Shown here one piece after another: positions 22,044 through 32,971 of a stretch of DNA of 64,000 nt. This DNA is from Hygrocybe punicea (taxonomy: Eukaryota; Basidiomycota; Agaricomycetes; Agaricales; Hygrophoraceae). The DNA lies in the NCBI GenBank assembly GCA_963556145.1, contig OY744462.1, positions 3,100,001-3,164,000 on the forward strand, written 5' to 3'. The notes under the pieces were generated by a model, which saw nothing but the letters and a program-made list of their open reading frames with translations, was not told the origin of the DNA and did no database searches. Positions within the stretch are counted from its first letter, which is position 1. Every line of letters begins with the position of its first letter. The position numbers were made by a program, and so were the translations under genes.

Positions 22044-24012
22044 ATGCCCAAATCACGCAAGGAAGTTGGCTACGAAGTGTGCTTCCACATCTGTCCAGGA
22101 TGAAACTGCCTCTCGATCCAGACGCAAACTCTCCTTTGGAAAAAGGAAGGAAGTTCCTGTCAGCACCATTGTGGATCCGCCAGCAAGCATCCAAATTGCA
22201 TCGCATCCGGTACCTGTCCTCTATCCAGCTGTATTGGACGGAAGGGCACAGAAAATTCCATGGGTGTTCGAAATGCTACCGAAGAGGAACTCACGTTGTT
22301 GCCATCGACGGCGTCCAATACACCAGATCCCACTTCCGATGTAGAGATGGAGGATGCAGCCATGAGCACGATTACACAGTCCGTCAGGACCGATCCCGTT
22401 TTCAACATAATCTTTGTTCTTGATCCCACCACCCGTATTACGAGTAAAGCCGCCGCAACCAATGATCTTGCATTCGTCAACGTTACGATTTCACAAGACG
22501 AATACGAAACCGTCTCGCACCTCGATGGTTATATTCACAATATCAAGGCGCACAAGACGTGATATTTTGTTTGCATGCAGGAATGGGTTCGTATATTTTA
22601 AAAATGTATGGAGAATTATCGCTAAAGAATACTTTCCAATTCCAGGTTTATGTTGCTATGCGAATGAACCACTGGCGGTGTGACGAACCCAACAGTGCAA
22701 TACGCCACTTCAATGTTGAATACATGTTTTGGCCGGAGTTCGCCCATGCCATGCTCAAATCACCGCACTCAAATATAACATGGAACAAGTTCAAAGCCAC
22801 CGATTGCGTATTTGGTGGTGTGGACATGGGAATGTCCTATATGTGAGCATGTCAAACATTTTTGTCAATTTTCCTTTTTTTTAATTCAGTTAATTCGAAT
22901 ATCATCTATAGTGGTAATCAATATGGTATAACGGTCGAAAATGTGTCGACATTCTTGGCCGGAATTGACGAGCTGTGTCGAACAGTCCAGGTGTGGCCAC
23001 CACCAAAACAAATGAACACCGTGCATTCGAAATGGACGCAGATGCAAAACCTGCTCCATGTTGCATTGTCAACGACACACACGATGCGACCACAATCGAG
23101 GCTGCTGAAGGACGGTGAACCGTTTCCACCGAACATTGTTTTGAAGCGAACGCATAGTGACACCGGTCACCATGTGTTGTTCCCGGGCGATCCAAGGCGG
23201 AATTGGGACTATATGCGCCTGAACTGCGAGGTCCCCGGTTCACGTTGGTTTGGTCAAACCTATGTTGAGCCGCTGGCCAAGATCGGAGAATGGCGAGTAT
23301 TTTTGTTAGGTGGAAGGGACATTTACACAGTCCATACGCATTACAACAAAGAGAGCAAATCGTGGAGGTGGGATATTGTGACAACCTTCTATACTTTAGA
23401 GGAATTGAGGTAGGCAGATGCCCCCCATCTCGCATTACATGTTCACGAGTCTTTGGCATTTTCCAAGATCGTTCCAAGCACAGGGAATGCTCATGAAGAC
23501 CGATGTTTGCAATCCGGATCACGGCTCCATTGCAATTCGAGATCAAGCAAGACAGCAATTCTTCAGCTTCGTACGAGACACCTACGAGGGGCTGTATGCC
23601 ATAGAGTCAACGTTGATTGGTGGGAAACCTTCAATGAGTGTATTTTGTCGCATGGACATTTCGCTCATTGTTGATTCAAACACCAACAATGTCAATTACT
23701 TCGTGAACGAGATTGAACGGTATCACACCTGCAGCTTGTGGTCCAACATGAAGCAAGGCGCGAAACCAGCTCGGGCACCAATCGGATCTTTTGCGGACAC
23801 ATTTTCAGCGGTATTTTATAAATGGCTTGTAGACATTACAAATGCATACTCCTATTTTTGAACTTCACTTGTACATTAGTCAACTTTAAATGTCACAAAT
23901 CGTATTTCAGGTCAGAGAGGCACGAAACGCTTTGATTTCAAAGGTAGGTACATTACAAATTCAAGGCAACATAATGGAAATGGGCAATAGGCCACGCTGC
24001 ATGGCACACTAG
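22044..24012 (+). pseudogene. Helitron cargo gene 2: ATP-grasp-like hypothetical protein, damaged 5' part
   Basis: From the ATG at 22044 the 5' part changes frame several times (22066-22345, 22260-22560 and 22560-22845 are each open in different frames). The 3' part is well preserved. The exon at about 22915-23408 gives 'PPPKQMNTVHSKWTQM' and 'VLKRTHSDTGHHVLFPG', then 'SRWFGQTYVEPLAKIGEWR' and 'VFLLGGRDIYTVHTHY'. A GT-AG intron leads to 'MLMKTDVCNPDHGSIAIRDQ' and 'SVFCRMDISLIVDS...YFVNEIER'. Another intron leads to the stop at 24012. The Lys/Glu spacing and the Arg-Asp ... Asn-Glu-x-Glu pattern resemble ATP-grasp ligases or kinases. The substrate cannot be told. Confidence 0.55.
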
Positions 24013-24285
24013 TTTCATGACGAGAAAAACGACAAGTTAATGAGAGACGCCGAAACCATCACCCACTGCACATTTAGGGAAATACTCTTCAACAAATCAT
24101 CAGAGCATTTGAAGGTATTGATCGTGTGGCCGACCACAACGCAGGATTCTGCAGGAACATCGCCTGGAAAGTGGGGGAGGTGCTGAAGTATTTTGAGGGT
24201 GTCGGTAAAGTCGGTTTTAACTTTCCAGGCATCATAAATTGGGATTATGAATACAAGCATCAAAAACGAAACCAAGGACCTTGTT
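24013..24285. other. No gene seen
   Basis: Intergenic DNA between cargo gene 2 and the repeat A copy; no convincing frame or repeat. Confidence 0.4.
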
Positions 24286-25494
24286 ACGAGTTCTTTTAAT
24301 TTATTAAAAGACTCGTTCTTTATGAGACCTGGTTCAGTGAGGGTTCGTAATTAATTAATTAATTAATTAATTACGAACCCTCACTGAACCAGGTCTCATT
24401 AATTAATTAATTAATTGATTGATTAATTAATTAATTAATTAATTGATTAATTAATTAATTAATTGATTGATTGATTAATTAATTAATGTTCGTGCATCGC
24501 CTATAGGGAAAATTTTTTTGGGCAAGAGATATGATTCTACTTCTGATACTGGAAAATCAGATACAGTTGGGGCCATGTGTGGACAAGCTTATATAAGCAT
24601 CCAAATATAGGTTGCTGCAAAAAAGACAAATTATCTTCCAATTATATTCAAAATATTCATACTGGTCTCAATTCTTATCAGAATCAGCTGAAAATTGAAC
24701 TGCTGACTAATATTATCATTTCAGGTTGGGTGTGACAGTGACATGTGACCAATCTAACCATATAAGGCAATTTTTGATATTATATAGCAAATTTTTTGCT
24801 GATCATAATGGTGACACAACGCTGTTGCCATATCCCCCCACTGCATTCTGCTCAACCCTGACAACACAGTCACATGTGACCAGTCTAACCATATAAGGCA
24901 ATTTTACACCATATATGCTAAATTTTGAGGTGATCACAGGAGTCATAGTCACATGTGACCGCTGTTACTATATATGGAAATATCAGCTATATAAGCGGAA
25001 ATCAGTGTAACTCAGATGATATAATGTTATTTTTACTTAAAACATATAATTCAATGTGATATTGCTGTATATATTATATGCCAATTATATATTTCAAGCA
25101 AAATCACTTATCGATGTTCATAATAATCATACGAATAAAAATCTAATGACAGAAACAAGACTTTGTTCATGCCATACGCAACTTTAGCCCACTCAAGCAC
25201 AGCTAGCTATCTTCATATTATCATTGGTTGTGCAGCAAGGTTATGGAGATGTAAGGTGGAGCAAATGTAAGTCAATTGTTATTATACTATTTAAAGACAG
25301 TTGTATTTGACAGTTGACGTGTTGCTCTCTTTTTTAGCTGAGAATAGTACATAATGATGAAGCAAATAACACGCTATGCAGTTTTATTTTTTCTACTTTT
25401 TATGTTGCTATGGTGAGAGGTTGCTATAATGAAAGTGAGGAGGAGAAAAAAAGAACTCGTTCATGCCATGCGCAGCACTGGCCCACTAAACAAG
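24286..25494 (+). mobile_element. Repeat A, copy 1 (about 1.2 kb, non-coding)
   Basis: It begins ACGAGTTCTTTTAATTTATT and ends GGCCCACTAAACAAG, as do copies at 35226, 45613 (reverse) and 48595. Just inside the left end AGTTCTTTTAAT/ATTAAAAGACT can fold. A sub-terminal AAAAGAACTCGT near the right end is the inverse of the left terminus. Inside are several GTCACATGTGACC-type motifs followed by 'AGTCTAACCATATAAGGCAA'. This copy also has an expanded AATT array (24350-24490). No coding capacity; superfamily unknown. Confidence 0.75.
24350..24488. repeat. AATTAATT/GATT simple repeat
   Basis: Long runs of TTAATTAA with GATT interruptions and an inverted copy of the adjacent 'CGAACCCTCACTGAACCAGG' segment. 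Other repeat A copies have only 8-20 bp here, so this copy has expanded. Confidence 0.85.
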
Positions 25495-25511
25495 TGTGAG
25501 AGAGAATAAAA

Positions 25512-28081
25512 CTAACCAATGTCATGGAATGACAGCGCAGTCTTTTGGTAAGATGGAGCGGGACATCGAGTAAAAGGACTAGACTGCACGAATTTCGAAG
25601 AGGAAGCTTCTATTGAATATGAGTAAGGATTGACAAGAGAGCATTGAGTGGTATACTCACTGCTAGGAGATGCATCCATCCCACTTGCCGCTGTCATCGA
25701 GAAGGACAGAAAGTCCTTATATAGTTGTGCACGAAATTCCGCCTCACCAGTAACCATTCCAATGGCGCCAACATACCGCTCCCATTCTCCTGAAAATAAC
25801 GCCCCTTGGATAACTTTGATCGGTTTTGTGTTCCCACCAACTTTTGGCTCATCAAGGAAGCATGAATCGACTAGAATGACAGAAGTGAAGATCGTTGGGA
25901 TGGCACCAGCAACAGAGTGGAAGAAACTATGCCCAAATGCTCCAGTAGAGATATTGGCGGGATCATCACGAGAAAGATTCGAGTACTTGCCAGATCGAAC
26001 AAAGGTCACTGCGGAGAACAACAAACTGTTATGCAATGTGAATTGTCTTTAACCATCAAGTCCTAGTTGACAGCTTACTTTTGGTTGACCTTGCGAATGT
26101 TGCTGATGACATCGCTATATTGAGGATTTCCATTCCCTATGGCACTAGACCAAGATACCATGGCTGCTGCCCTATTCAATATTTAACATTGATTCAAAAG
26201 ATAAAACTGAATAGTTACTTAATGTTGACACAGTCCTTATATGTATCGACCAACTGAGGGTCTCTTGTACCAATGTCGGACTCATCCGTGTTTGGAGACC
26301 GTATACTAAAGCAAGGGCATCAATTAAAAAAATAATAGAGAGATGTATTGTACCTGGTGATTTGGTGTTGTGCATATGTCACAGCTCCATCATCGCTACT
26401 GGAAACATTGTCGTCACTGATATCACGAAGACGAGTAGTCTTTGTGACTTTGGAGGAAATCGCCTTCATGGTTTTGACAGATGTATCAGAGTTGCTGATC
26501 ATTTATTAATATATGAAGGACAAGAATCATATGAAGTATCATACCGAAGACCATTATCTGCATTTGATTTCTTAGAACCAAATTCGAGTTTTGCGATAGG
26601 CCTACGACATGTCTAACATATGACCAATTAATCAATTTCCAACTCACATGAATGTTTCGTCGCTGTCGTCATCCTCATCATGTAATTGATGCTGCTTTGA
26701 CTTTGACTTCTTCAATGGAGAAGAGAATTTACTATATAAAATGATTACAGCCGTTTTCATAAATGATGGCAGTAAATGCACATTTTTTCAATTGATTGAG
26801 AAATATGGACTTAGAATAAATTTCAATGCCATTTCTTGTATCTCATGAAATACTGCATGGATTAACATGGTTATAGAGGGAAAGTTGTACTATTTTTGAA
26901 GGGCTATCAGGTTGTGGAATTACATTTGGACAACATTCAGTGTGTAGTGAGTTGTGGATGAAATAAAAGGTAAACTAGTACTTTTTGACACTCAAAATGA
27001 TATTGTTGAATTATGGGATCAAATGAGCTCCTACAAAGAAGATTGTGAGAAGAAAGTTGTTCATTTTTTCAAGGGCTAGAAGTACATATACCGTGTTTTT
27101 CTTTATTTTTCTCCTTTGAGCCAATATTTATAATTCTTGTCATATTTTAGGCCTAATGCAGACAAACACAGTACAGATGTAATATTGACTCAATGGAGCA
27201 AAATAAAGGAAAACACGGTATATGTACTTCTAGCCCTTGAAAAAATGAACAACTTTCTTCTCACAATCTTCTTTGTAGGAGCTCATTTGATCCCATAATT
27301 CAACAATATCATTTTGAGTGTCAAAAAGTACTAGTTTACCTTTTATTTCATCCACAACTCACTACACACTGAATGTTGTCCAAATGTAATTCCACAACCT
27401 GATAGCCCTTCAAAAATAGTACAACTTTCCCTCTATAACCATGTTAATCCATGCAGTATTTCATGAGATACAAGAAATGGCATTGAAATTTATTCTAAGT
27501 CCATATTTCTCAATCAATTGAAAAAATGTGCATTTACTGCCATCATTTATGAAAACGGCTGTAAATAATACACAAATATAAAAGACATTATTTAGAGCTA
27601 CTGACCTGTCTTCATCTTCCTCTGAAGCATGCCGCCTTTTCCCGCTAAATATAAAGAATATTAGATGGCATGAACAGTATAAATTGAACTTGCAAACCTT
27701 GCTCTATTGGTGGTCTTCCTGGACCGCCTATATTACTGAAGTAAATCAATAGTATCTGAAAATACAATTCATGAGACACACCTCATAGACGAGACAGGTT
27801 TGACAATGCTAGCGACGCTATTCACACTAATAACGTCTTCTTCGGAGTTGGCAATACTACTGGCGGTTTAGTCGTGGTGGATGAATCAGAATATTGGAAT
27901 AGACATGTACACTTCTTCATCGACAAGCTTGGTGGTTGTGACCTTCTTACCCTTCCTAGAAACAACAGTATGACCTTTGTTCAGAACGAACAGCAATACA
28001 TGAAAATAAATATACATACGAAACGGCACTTGATCGAGCTTTGGACTGAGTCTTCATGTTCGCAGACTTCTTAGGGGCCAT
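25512..28081 (-). CDS. Helitron cargo gene 3: hypothetical protein with basic N terminus, multi-exon
   Basis: The ATG at 28081 gives 'MAPKKSANMKTQSKARSSA', a basic, nuclear-signal-like N terminus. Short exons follow with acidic/basic text ('KRRHASEEDEDR', 'SSPLKKSKSKQHQLHDEDD'). The C-terminal half (25512-26600) is globular: 'MVSWSSAIGNGNPQYSDVI', 'VTFVRSGKYSNLSRDD', 'GHSFFHSVAGAIPTIFTSVI', 'KPIKVIQGALFSGEWERYV'. The layout of charged N terminus plus globular C-terminal domain resembles DUF6532-type proteins of basidiomycetes, but I cannot confirm it. One intron holds a foldback MITE (26749-27561). Not all exon borders could be fixed. Confidence 0.5.
26749..27561. mobile_element. Foldback MITE with TA duplication (813 bp), in an intron
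   Basis: The element is an almost perfect inverted repeat along its full length, starting CAGCCGTTTTCATAAATGAT and ending with its inverse, flanked by TA on each side (26747-26748 and 27562-27563). TA duplication and CAG ends suggest mobilisation by a Tc1/mariner-type transposase. It lies in an intron of cargo gene 3. Related elements are at 40137 and 59114. Confidence 0.8.
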
Positions 28082-28985
28082 TGCAAAGATAAGAGCTTTA
28101 AGGTGTGCAACGAATCTGTGTGAGATATTATAGATGAATGAGGGGTCAGATGTGGACGATACCATTGGGCTCTCATCGCTATTTAAGTATACTGAGACAG
28201 ATCAAAAACAATAAAAAAGCCGTTTATAGATATCACACCGACAGGTACGAAAACCACATCTGCTGATGGTTTGAAGGAGAACTATTCAGACCATAGCGCC
28301 ATAAAAATGCAAAAAATCAGGGACATTCCCCATGATGTAGAACCGATGATTGACCAGCTGTTACGCTCAGCGTCATCCAACAACATGGATATGGATTACT
28401 GGTATGCAGAATAATCAAACACTAAATCTAATTAGGGTTTGGGAATGTAGAACAGCTGTCACCACATGGAGCTGATCATAAGATCATAACACCGCCAAAT
28501 TGAACATGGAAATTTATGTGACATATATACTCATTTCCAAACAAATATAAACATCGGATCAACTATACTGACACTTGCATCGGAACAAACATTCTGAATG
28601 GATAGGGGTTTCCTTTCAATGCTGTACAATAAGGAGGTCAAGAATTGCCGATAGGTGTGGATGTATATCCTGTCCTATTAAAATGGAAGAAAACAATAGG
28701 AATCTATTGAGAAGATCTGCAAAATAAAAATGCAAACACCATACAAACATCACAAGTTCGTGGAGAATGAACATGATGCACTGTCGTAATATCAATAACG
28801 ATCGAAAACAATTCATGATAAAACAGTCAGAAATGGTGCGTGAATTATACCCCCCTGTTCCCACTTCGCAAATGGACACCTATTACGATTTCAAAACAGC
28901 ATGTCAGTACATATTCTACTGAAGGAATTCATATATTCAACTCTACTGTACAGCTGAACATTTAAGCAATCTCATATCTACACGG
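28082..28985. other. Spacer between divergent cargo genes 3 and 4
   Basis: A 0.9-kb region between two divergently oriented genes; it would hold both promoters. A short open stretch on the plus strand at 28306-28400 ('MQKIRDIPHDVEPMIDQLL') may be an older exon, but it is not joined to anything. Confidence 0.4.
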
Positions 28986-30048
28986 ATGGACAATGATGAC
29001 AGCCAACTTGCCAATTCTACAAATGTATGTTCAATTCTTATGATGTACACTGTGTTTCATTACATTTGCAGATTTCGAATATCAATGTAGTGCGTAATGA
29101 CTCACCGGATTGCTGGAAACTTACACGGCCGAGCACCGATACCACTGAGCATGAAGAGCTTGTCTTAAGCTTACAGGCGATATTGGTGGCCAAAGACCTA
29201 CCACCGATCATCAGCAGGTAGATTATATCATCATCTAGAATCATAAACAATTAATTTACATATGTTTTTCAGACCGCCCGAACGTCAAACACCATTTCTC
29301 CGTCAAAGCATCCTTATCACAGGCCTCAACATACCATTATTCGAATCATATATTGACAACCTCCGAATCTTACACCAGAAACTTGGTCGTCACTTCCCAG
29401 AACGTGCAATGCTGGACTTCACATCAACCACCTATATGGAATACACTGCATTATCTATTGGCACCCGATATTTCACTGACCGCCGACATGACAAAGTTTC
29501 ATACAATATTCCATTCGAACACAATGTCGATCCCAAAGGCATACTGTCATCAATGAGCAATACTCGATACTTCCATGGGACAGACAATGAGGTCCTTTAT
29601 TTCAAGTTGACGTCAGAAGGAGGATGGCATTGGTGAGTGCTCAGCACAACAATAGCTTGGCTATTAATAATGACATAGATCATAGCTTTGTACCTGCCAG
29701 TCCGACCTGCTTCAGGATTGGTGACATTGTAGAAGTCCAGATAACGGTATCGGCGGTTCCAGTTAAGAACGACAAATTCAAGATGATTCTGAATCTGCGC
29801 TCATTAGCGCTGGTCGACAGCGAGTTTACTGAGGTAACAGACATATCTAATAATACAATGAATAATAACTAATATACATCCAGAATGCAACGATAAGTCG
29901 AAACAAAGCATCTCAACCTTCTTGCAATACAATGACGAGGATTAATATCAAACGTAATGTGGGTTATGTCCAGTTGGCTGATGATGGTGAAGATGTCATA
30001 GAAACCCGTAGACGTTTGACCAACCTCAGGATGAATGAAGCCGATTAA
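28986..30048 (+). CDS. Helitron cargo gene 4: intact five-exon hypothetical protein (285 aa)
   Basis: Exons can be placed exactly: 28986-29024, 29072-29217, 29273-29632, 29686-29833 and 29884-30048. All introns are GT-AG, about 45-55 bp, and the joined frame of 858 nt is open to the TAA at 30046-30048. The protein starts 'MDNDDSQLANSTNISNI', has 'SILITGLNIPLFESYIDNL', 'SIGTRYFTDRRHDKVSYNI', 'GDIVEVQITVSAVPVKNDK' and ends 'RRLTNLRMNEAD'. No transmembrane segment or signal is seen. The 'FRIGDIVEVQITVSAVP' stretch resembles a small beta-barrel. I do not know the family. It is the one cargo gene with no damage. Confidence 0.7.
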
Positions 30049-30341
30049 GATCTATTATAATTACATTGTACGGTCACATACGAACATCAATTTTATATAA
30101 TATTATGTTCTGCAATACATTCACAAGTGAAATAACAACACAAATAGTTTCATAAAGTGACGGGACATCTGAGTATTATTTAATCGTAAAAGGTCCTCAT
30201 CACTTTCCTATGAATATAACTATTCAAACTGATATGGTATTTCTCATTCAATGGTCTGGCGTAACATCCATGGACATGTGTTCGGTACATTTCAAAAAAC
30301 TTCAATTAATCAATTTCAATGATTGAAATGAAGCTTGAGAC
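30049..30341. other. No gene seen
   Basis: AT-rich 3' flank of cargo gene 4; nothing recognised. Confidence 0.4.
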
Positions 30342-31190
30342 AGTTGTAGAATGGCTTGTCGAACACTGTTCGGCCTGTTTGACAAGTGTTTGACAAGCCC
30401 ATCATTAATAATACAATGCGCATTGCAAACTTAGCTAAATGCCATATAATGGAAATTCGGCTTTTGTTATATTTTCAATGATTGAAACGAAGCTTGAGAC
30501 ACTTGTACAGTGGCTTGTCGAACACTGTTCGGCCTGTTCGACAAGTGTTCTACAAGCACATTATTATTAATACAATGCACATTGTAAACTTAGCCAAATC
30601 ATTTTCAATGATTGCAATGAAGCTTGAGACAGTTGTAGAACAGCTTGTCACACACTGTTCGGCCTGTTCGACAAGTATTCAATATTTACCTTATAAATAC
30701 TTCTACTGCACATAGCACATGTATCTATATTACCGCAACATTTGACACAGTTGTTTGTGCAATCGCAACCACTTAGACTAAAGCTGGGACACTTGTCAAA
30801 CAGTTGTCGAACACTGTTCGGCCTGTTCGACAAGGGTGCACTATTCACATTATTAACAATTCTAATAAACTCAGTACATGTACCCACATCCAAGATACAT
30901 GCAATATATTGTTCGTAAAAGTGTTTGTGCATGAGCAATGCCTCAGACTAAAGCTGGGACACTTGTCGAACAGTTTTCGAACACTGTTCGGCCAGTTCGA
31001 CAAGTGTGTACTGTTCACATTATTAACAATTCCAACAAACCCAGTACTTCTTAGCTAGTATATTGTAGATACGTGCCATATATTGTTCATACAAGTGTTT
31101 GTGCATGAGCAATGCCCCAGACTAAAGCTGGGACACTTGTCGAACAGTTGTCGAACACTGCTCAGCATGTTCAACAAGTGTGCACTGTTT
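30342..31190. repeat. Second array of GTCGAACA/TGTTCGAC palindromes
   Basis: Six clusters with the core 'CACTGTTCGGCCTGTTCGAC', preceded by 'GCTTGAGACAGTTGTAGAA' or 'AGACTAAAGCTGGGACACTT'. The core is the same as in 21097-21765, but the spacers differ and the outer TTCGACAAG arms are often incomplete. The array lies near the Helitron 5' end. Confidence 0.8.
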
Positions 31191-31515
31191 GCATTTAACC
31201 ATTCCATTGCACTACCAATGCATTCAATAGTTGTACAAAGTTGTCAAACATTTGCGGCTTGCAACTGCAATGCAACCATGCTATAACAGTATCTATTCCG
31301 AAATTGGCATCTGTGATCTAGGCAGCTGTGATCCGGCTGCCTTATTGTACTTGCTGATTGGGACAACAAATTCTCACACTCAACTCCGCCCAGTCACACG
31401 GTTTCATAGTTATTCCCAGGGCTTCAAAATTGTTCCCACAGTTTGGAAATTTTGTTCCCACAGCTTGGCAAATTAGAGTGTGACCCTGAGTTGAAAAATC
31501 CGCCGTATAGAACGA
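31191..31515 (-). other. Helitron 5' terminal region
   Basis: No frame. The minus strand begins TCGTTCTATACGGCGG after host A (complement of 31516 T) and has two copies of 'TGTGGGAACAA' about 30 bp apart. A TC start after A is the Helitron rule. Confidence 0.65.
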
Positions 31516-32128
31516 TTCCCTTATAGGGACTCGTAATAACTCAAACAGAGCACTTCTCAATAAATGATCCAATTGAATCTTCAGATAGCCCTATAGTAAT
31601 CAAAGATCTCCATGGAATTTGCAAGAGGTGTTGCAAGTCTTTGATCAAAGGAAAATGCCCAGCTATGTCTCTGGCAAATGGTTTATGGCTTGGACAAATT
31701 CCTAATGAATTGAGTAACTTGTCTTATGCAGAGCAACTGTTAATTGCTAGAGTGAGACACAATAGATGCATTGTGAGAGTTTCTTTAAGAATGCATAAGA
31801 TTAGAGCCAATGCTATTACATTTGCCAATCCAACTCCAAAGATTTATGACATTTTACCCCCACCTCTTGATGAGTTGGATGAAGTACTTGCATTCATCTA
31901 TACAGGACCATGTAAGCCTACCAAGTCTGATTTTGAGAGAACACCATTGCTCGTTAGGAGAAACAAAGTTGCCACTGCTTTGAACTGGTTAAAACTGAAT
32001 CATTGTGACTATTTTGACTTGGAGATTTCAGAAGAAAACTTGCAGCAATATCCTGAGAGTGACATACCAGTTGTGGTAGAGTACAGACAATCCTTTGTCA
32101 ACAAAAACCCAGAAGTCACTGCTGTTAA
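31516..32128 (+). pseudogene. Helitron copy 2, third fragment
   Basis: The frame reads 'GLVITQTEHFSINDPIESS', then 'ICKRCCKSLIKGKCPAMSLA' and 'NGLWLGQIPNELSNLSYAEQ', aligned with 'MGITRCERYHCSDPIED' and 'ICKPCVLSLNKGQTPKYALA' of copy 1. It ends in 'NKNPEVTAV' at 32128, cut by an insertion, and resumes at 35167. A TAG lies at the 5' end of the fragment (31527). Compared with copy 1 the identity is moderate, so this is a different Helitron lineage. Confidence 0.85.
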
Positions 32129-32971
32129 TATTACATTTTACAACTCCGCAACTCTGATTCCGACTCCGTTGCCCACCATGACAATTCCACTTTACCACAC
32201 CTTCCTTTTTTGTTCCCCTTTGCCTTTTGTCTTCTTTTGGACATTGTTGTTTATTCTTGTTCTTGTTCCCTTTTTATCCTTTCTTCTAGAACAATCCAGA
32301 CCAACTATCGACATATCCCACATGACCTTGCTGTACCCGAATAGTCTCCTTGCTGATGGACATCATCACTATTGTCTTTTCCCTCACCCTGACATATTGT
32401 TTACTTCATCCCACGACAAACTGATACACAATGGCTGTACTCCCAACACAGCTAATTACCGTAATCATCATTGGCAGCATTGCCATCACTTTCCTTATCG
32501 GTTTTTACCTTGTTATGATCTATCTTTGGCGTCGGCACCGAAACCCTTCTGCCATTGATACTTCTGACTTCCACCTTGACAATATCTCACCATGTAATTG
32601 ACAATTGCCATACCTGGATATTTGGTTTCCACTTTTGTATTCCGTGCCTACCATTATCCTCCCTGACAATCTGACGACATTCCTCACCTGCTTGTGCACT
32701 CTGAACAATCCTCGATCACACAACATATCACTGTTCCCTCCAATCCGACCATCGCTGAAGCACATACCTTCAGACTTCAACCACAGACCATACGACTTCC
32801 CAATACAGTGAACTGACCCCCATTGTGTATTGTTCACACAACATCGCTTCAATGCAGCAACCAACATCTTATTCCCACAGCTTGTCACTCGTGCCGTGAC
32901 TCGAAACCTGGACCCATGTTCATCTATCCTTTTCCATCCATAACCTCGATACCTCCCACACTCGTTTACAA

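Larger units (their letters stand above)
10058..31515 (-). mobile_element. 21.5-kb Helitron (copy 1) with cargo
   Basis: On the minus strand the element starts TCGTTCTATACGG at 31515 and ends CACACCCCACTAG at 10058, between A and T of the target. A hairpin (GCCAT/ATGGC, 10072-10089) lies about 11 nt before the CTAG end, as in classic Helitrons. The flanks are two adjacent parts of Helitron copy 2: its reading passes from 10057 to 31516 in frame, except for one TAG. The Rep-helicase gene fills 10127-17864. The remaining 13.6 kb on the 5' side holds four spliced genes, palindromic arrays, one repeat A copy and two foldback MITEs. Ends are inferred from structure and host alignment, because Helitrons make no target duplication. 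Confidence 0.75.

Noticed and set aside
24286..25494. Repeat A as a Helitron or terminal-inverted-repeat transposon
   Set aside because: No hairpin plus CTRR end and no inverted ends; TT duplication fits only two of four copies.
32160..32600. Hydrophobic open frame continuing the Helitron fragment ('VFFWTLLFILVLVPFLS')
   Set aside because: This is read-through from the Helitron gene into the LTR-like insertion; the true continuation of the gene is at 35167.
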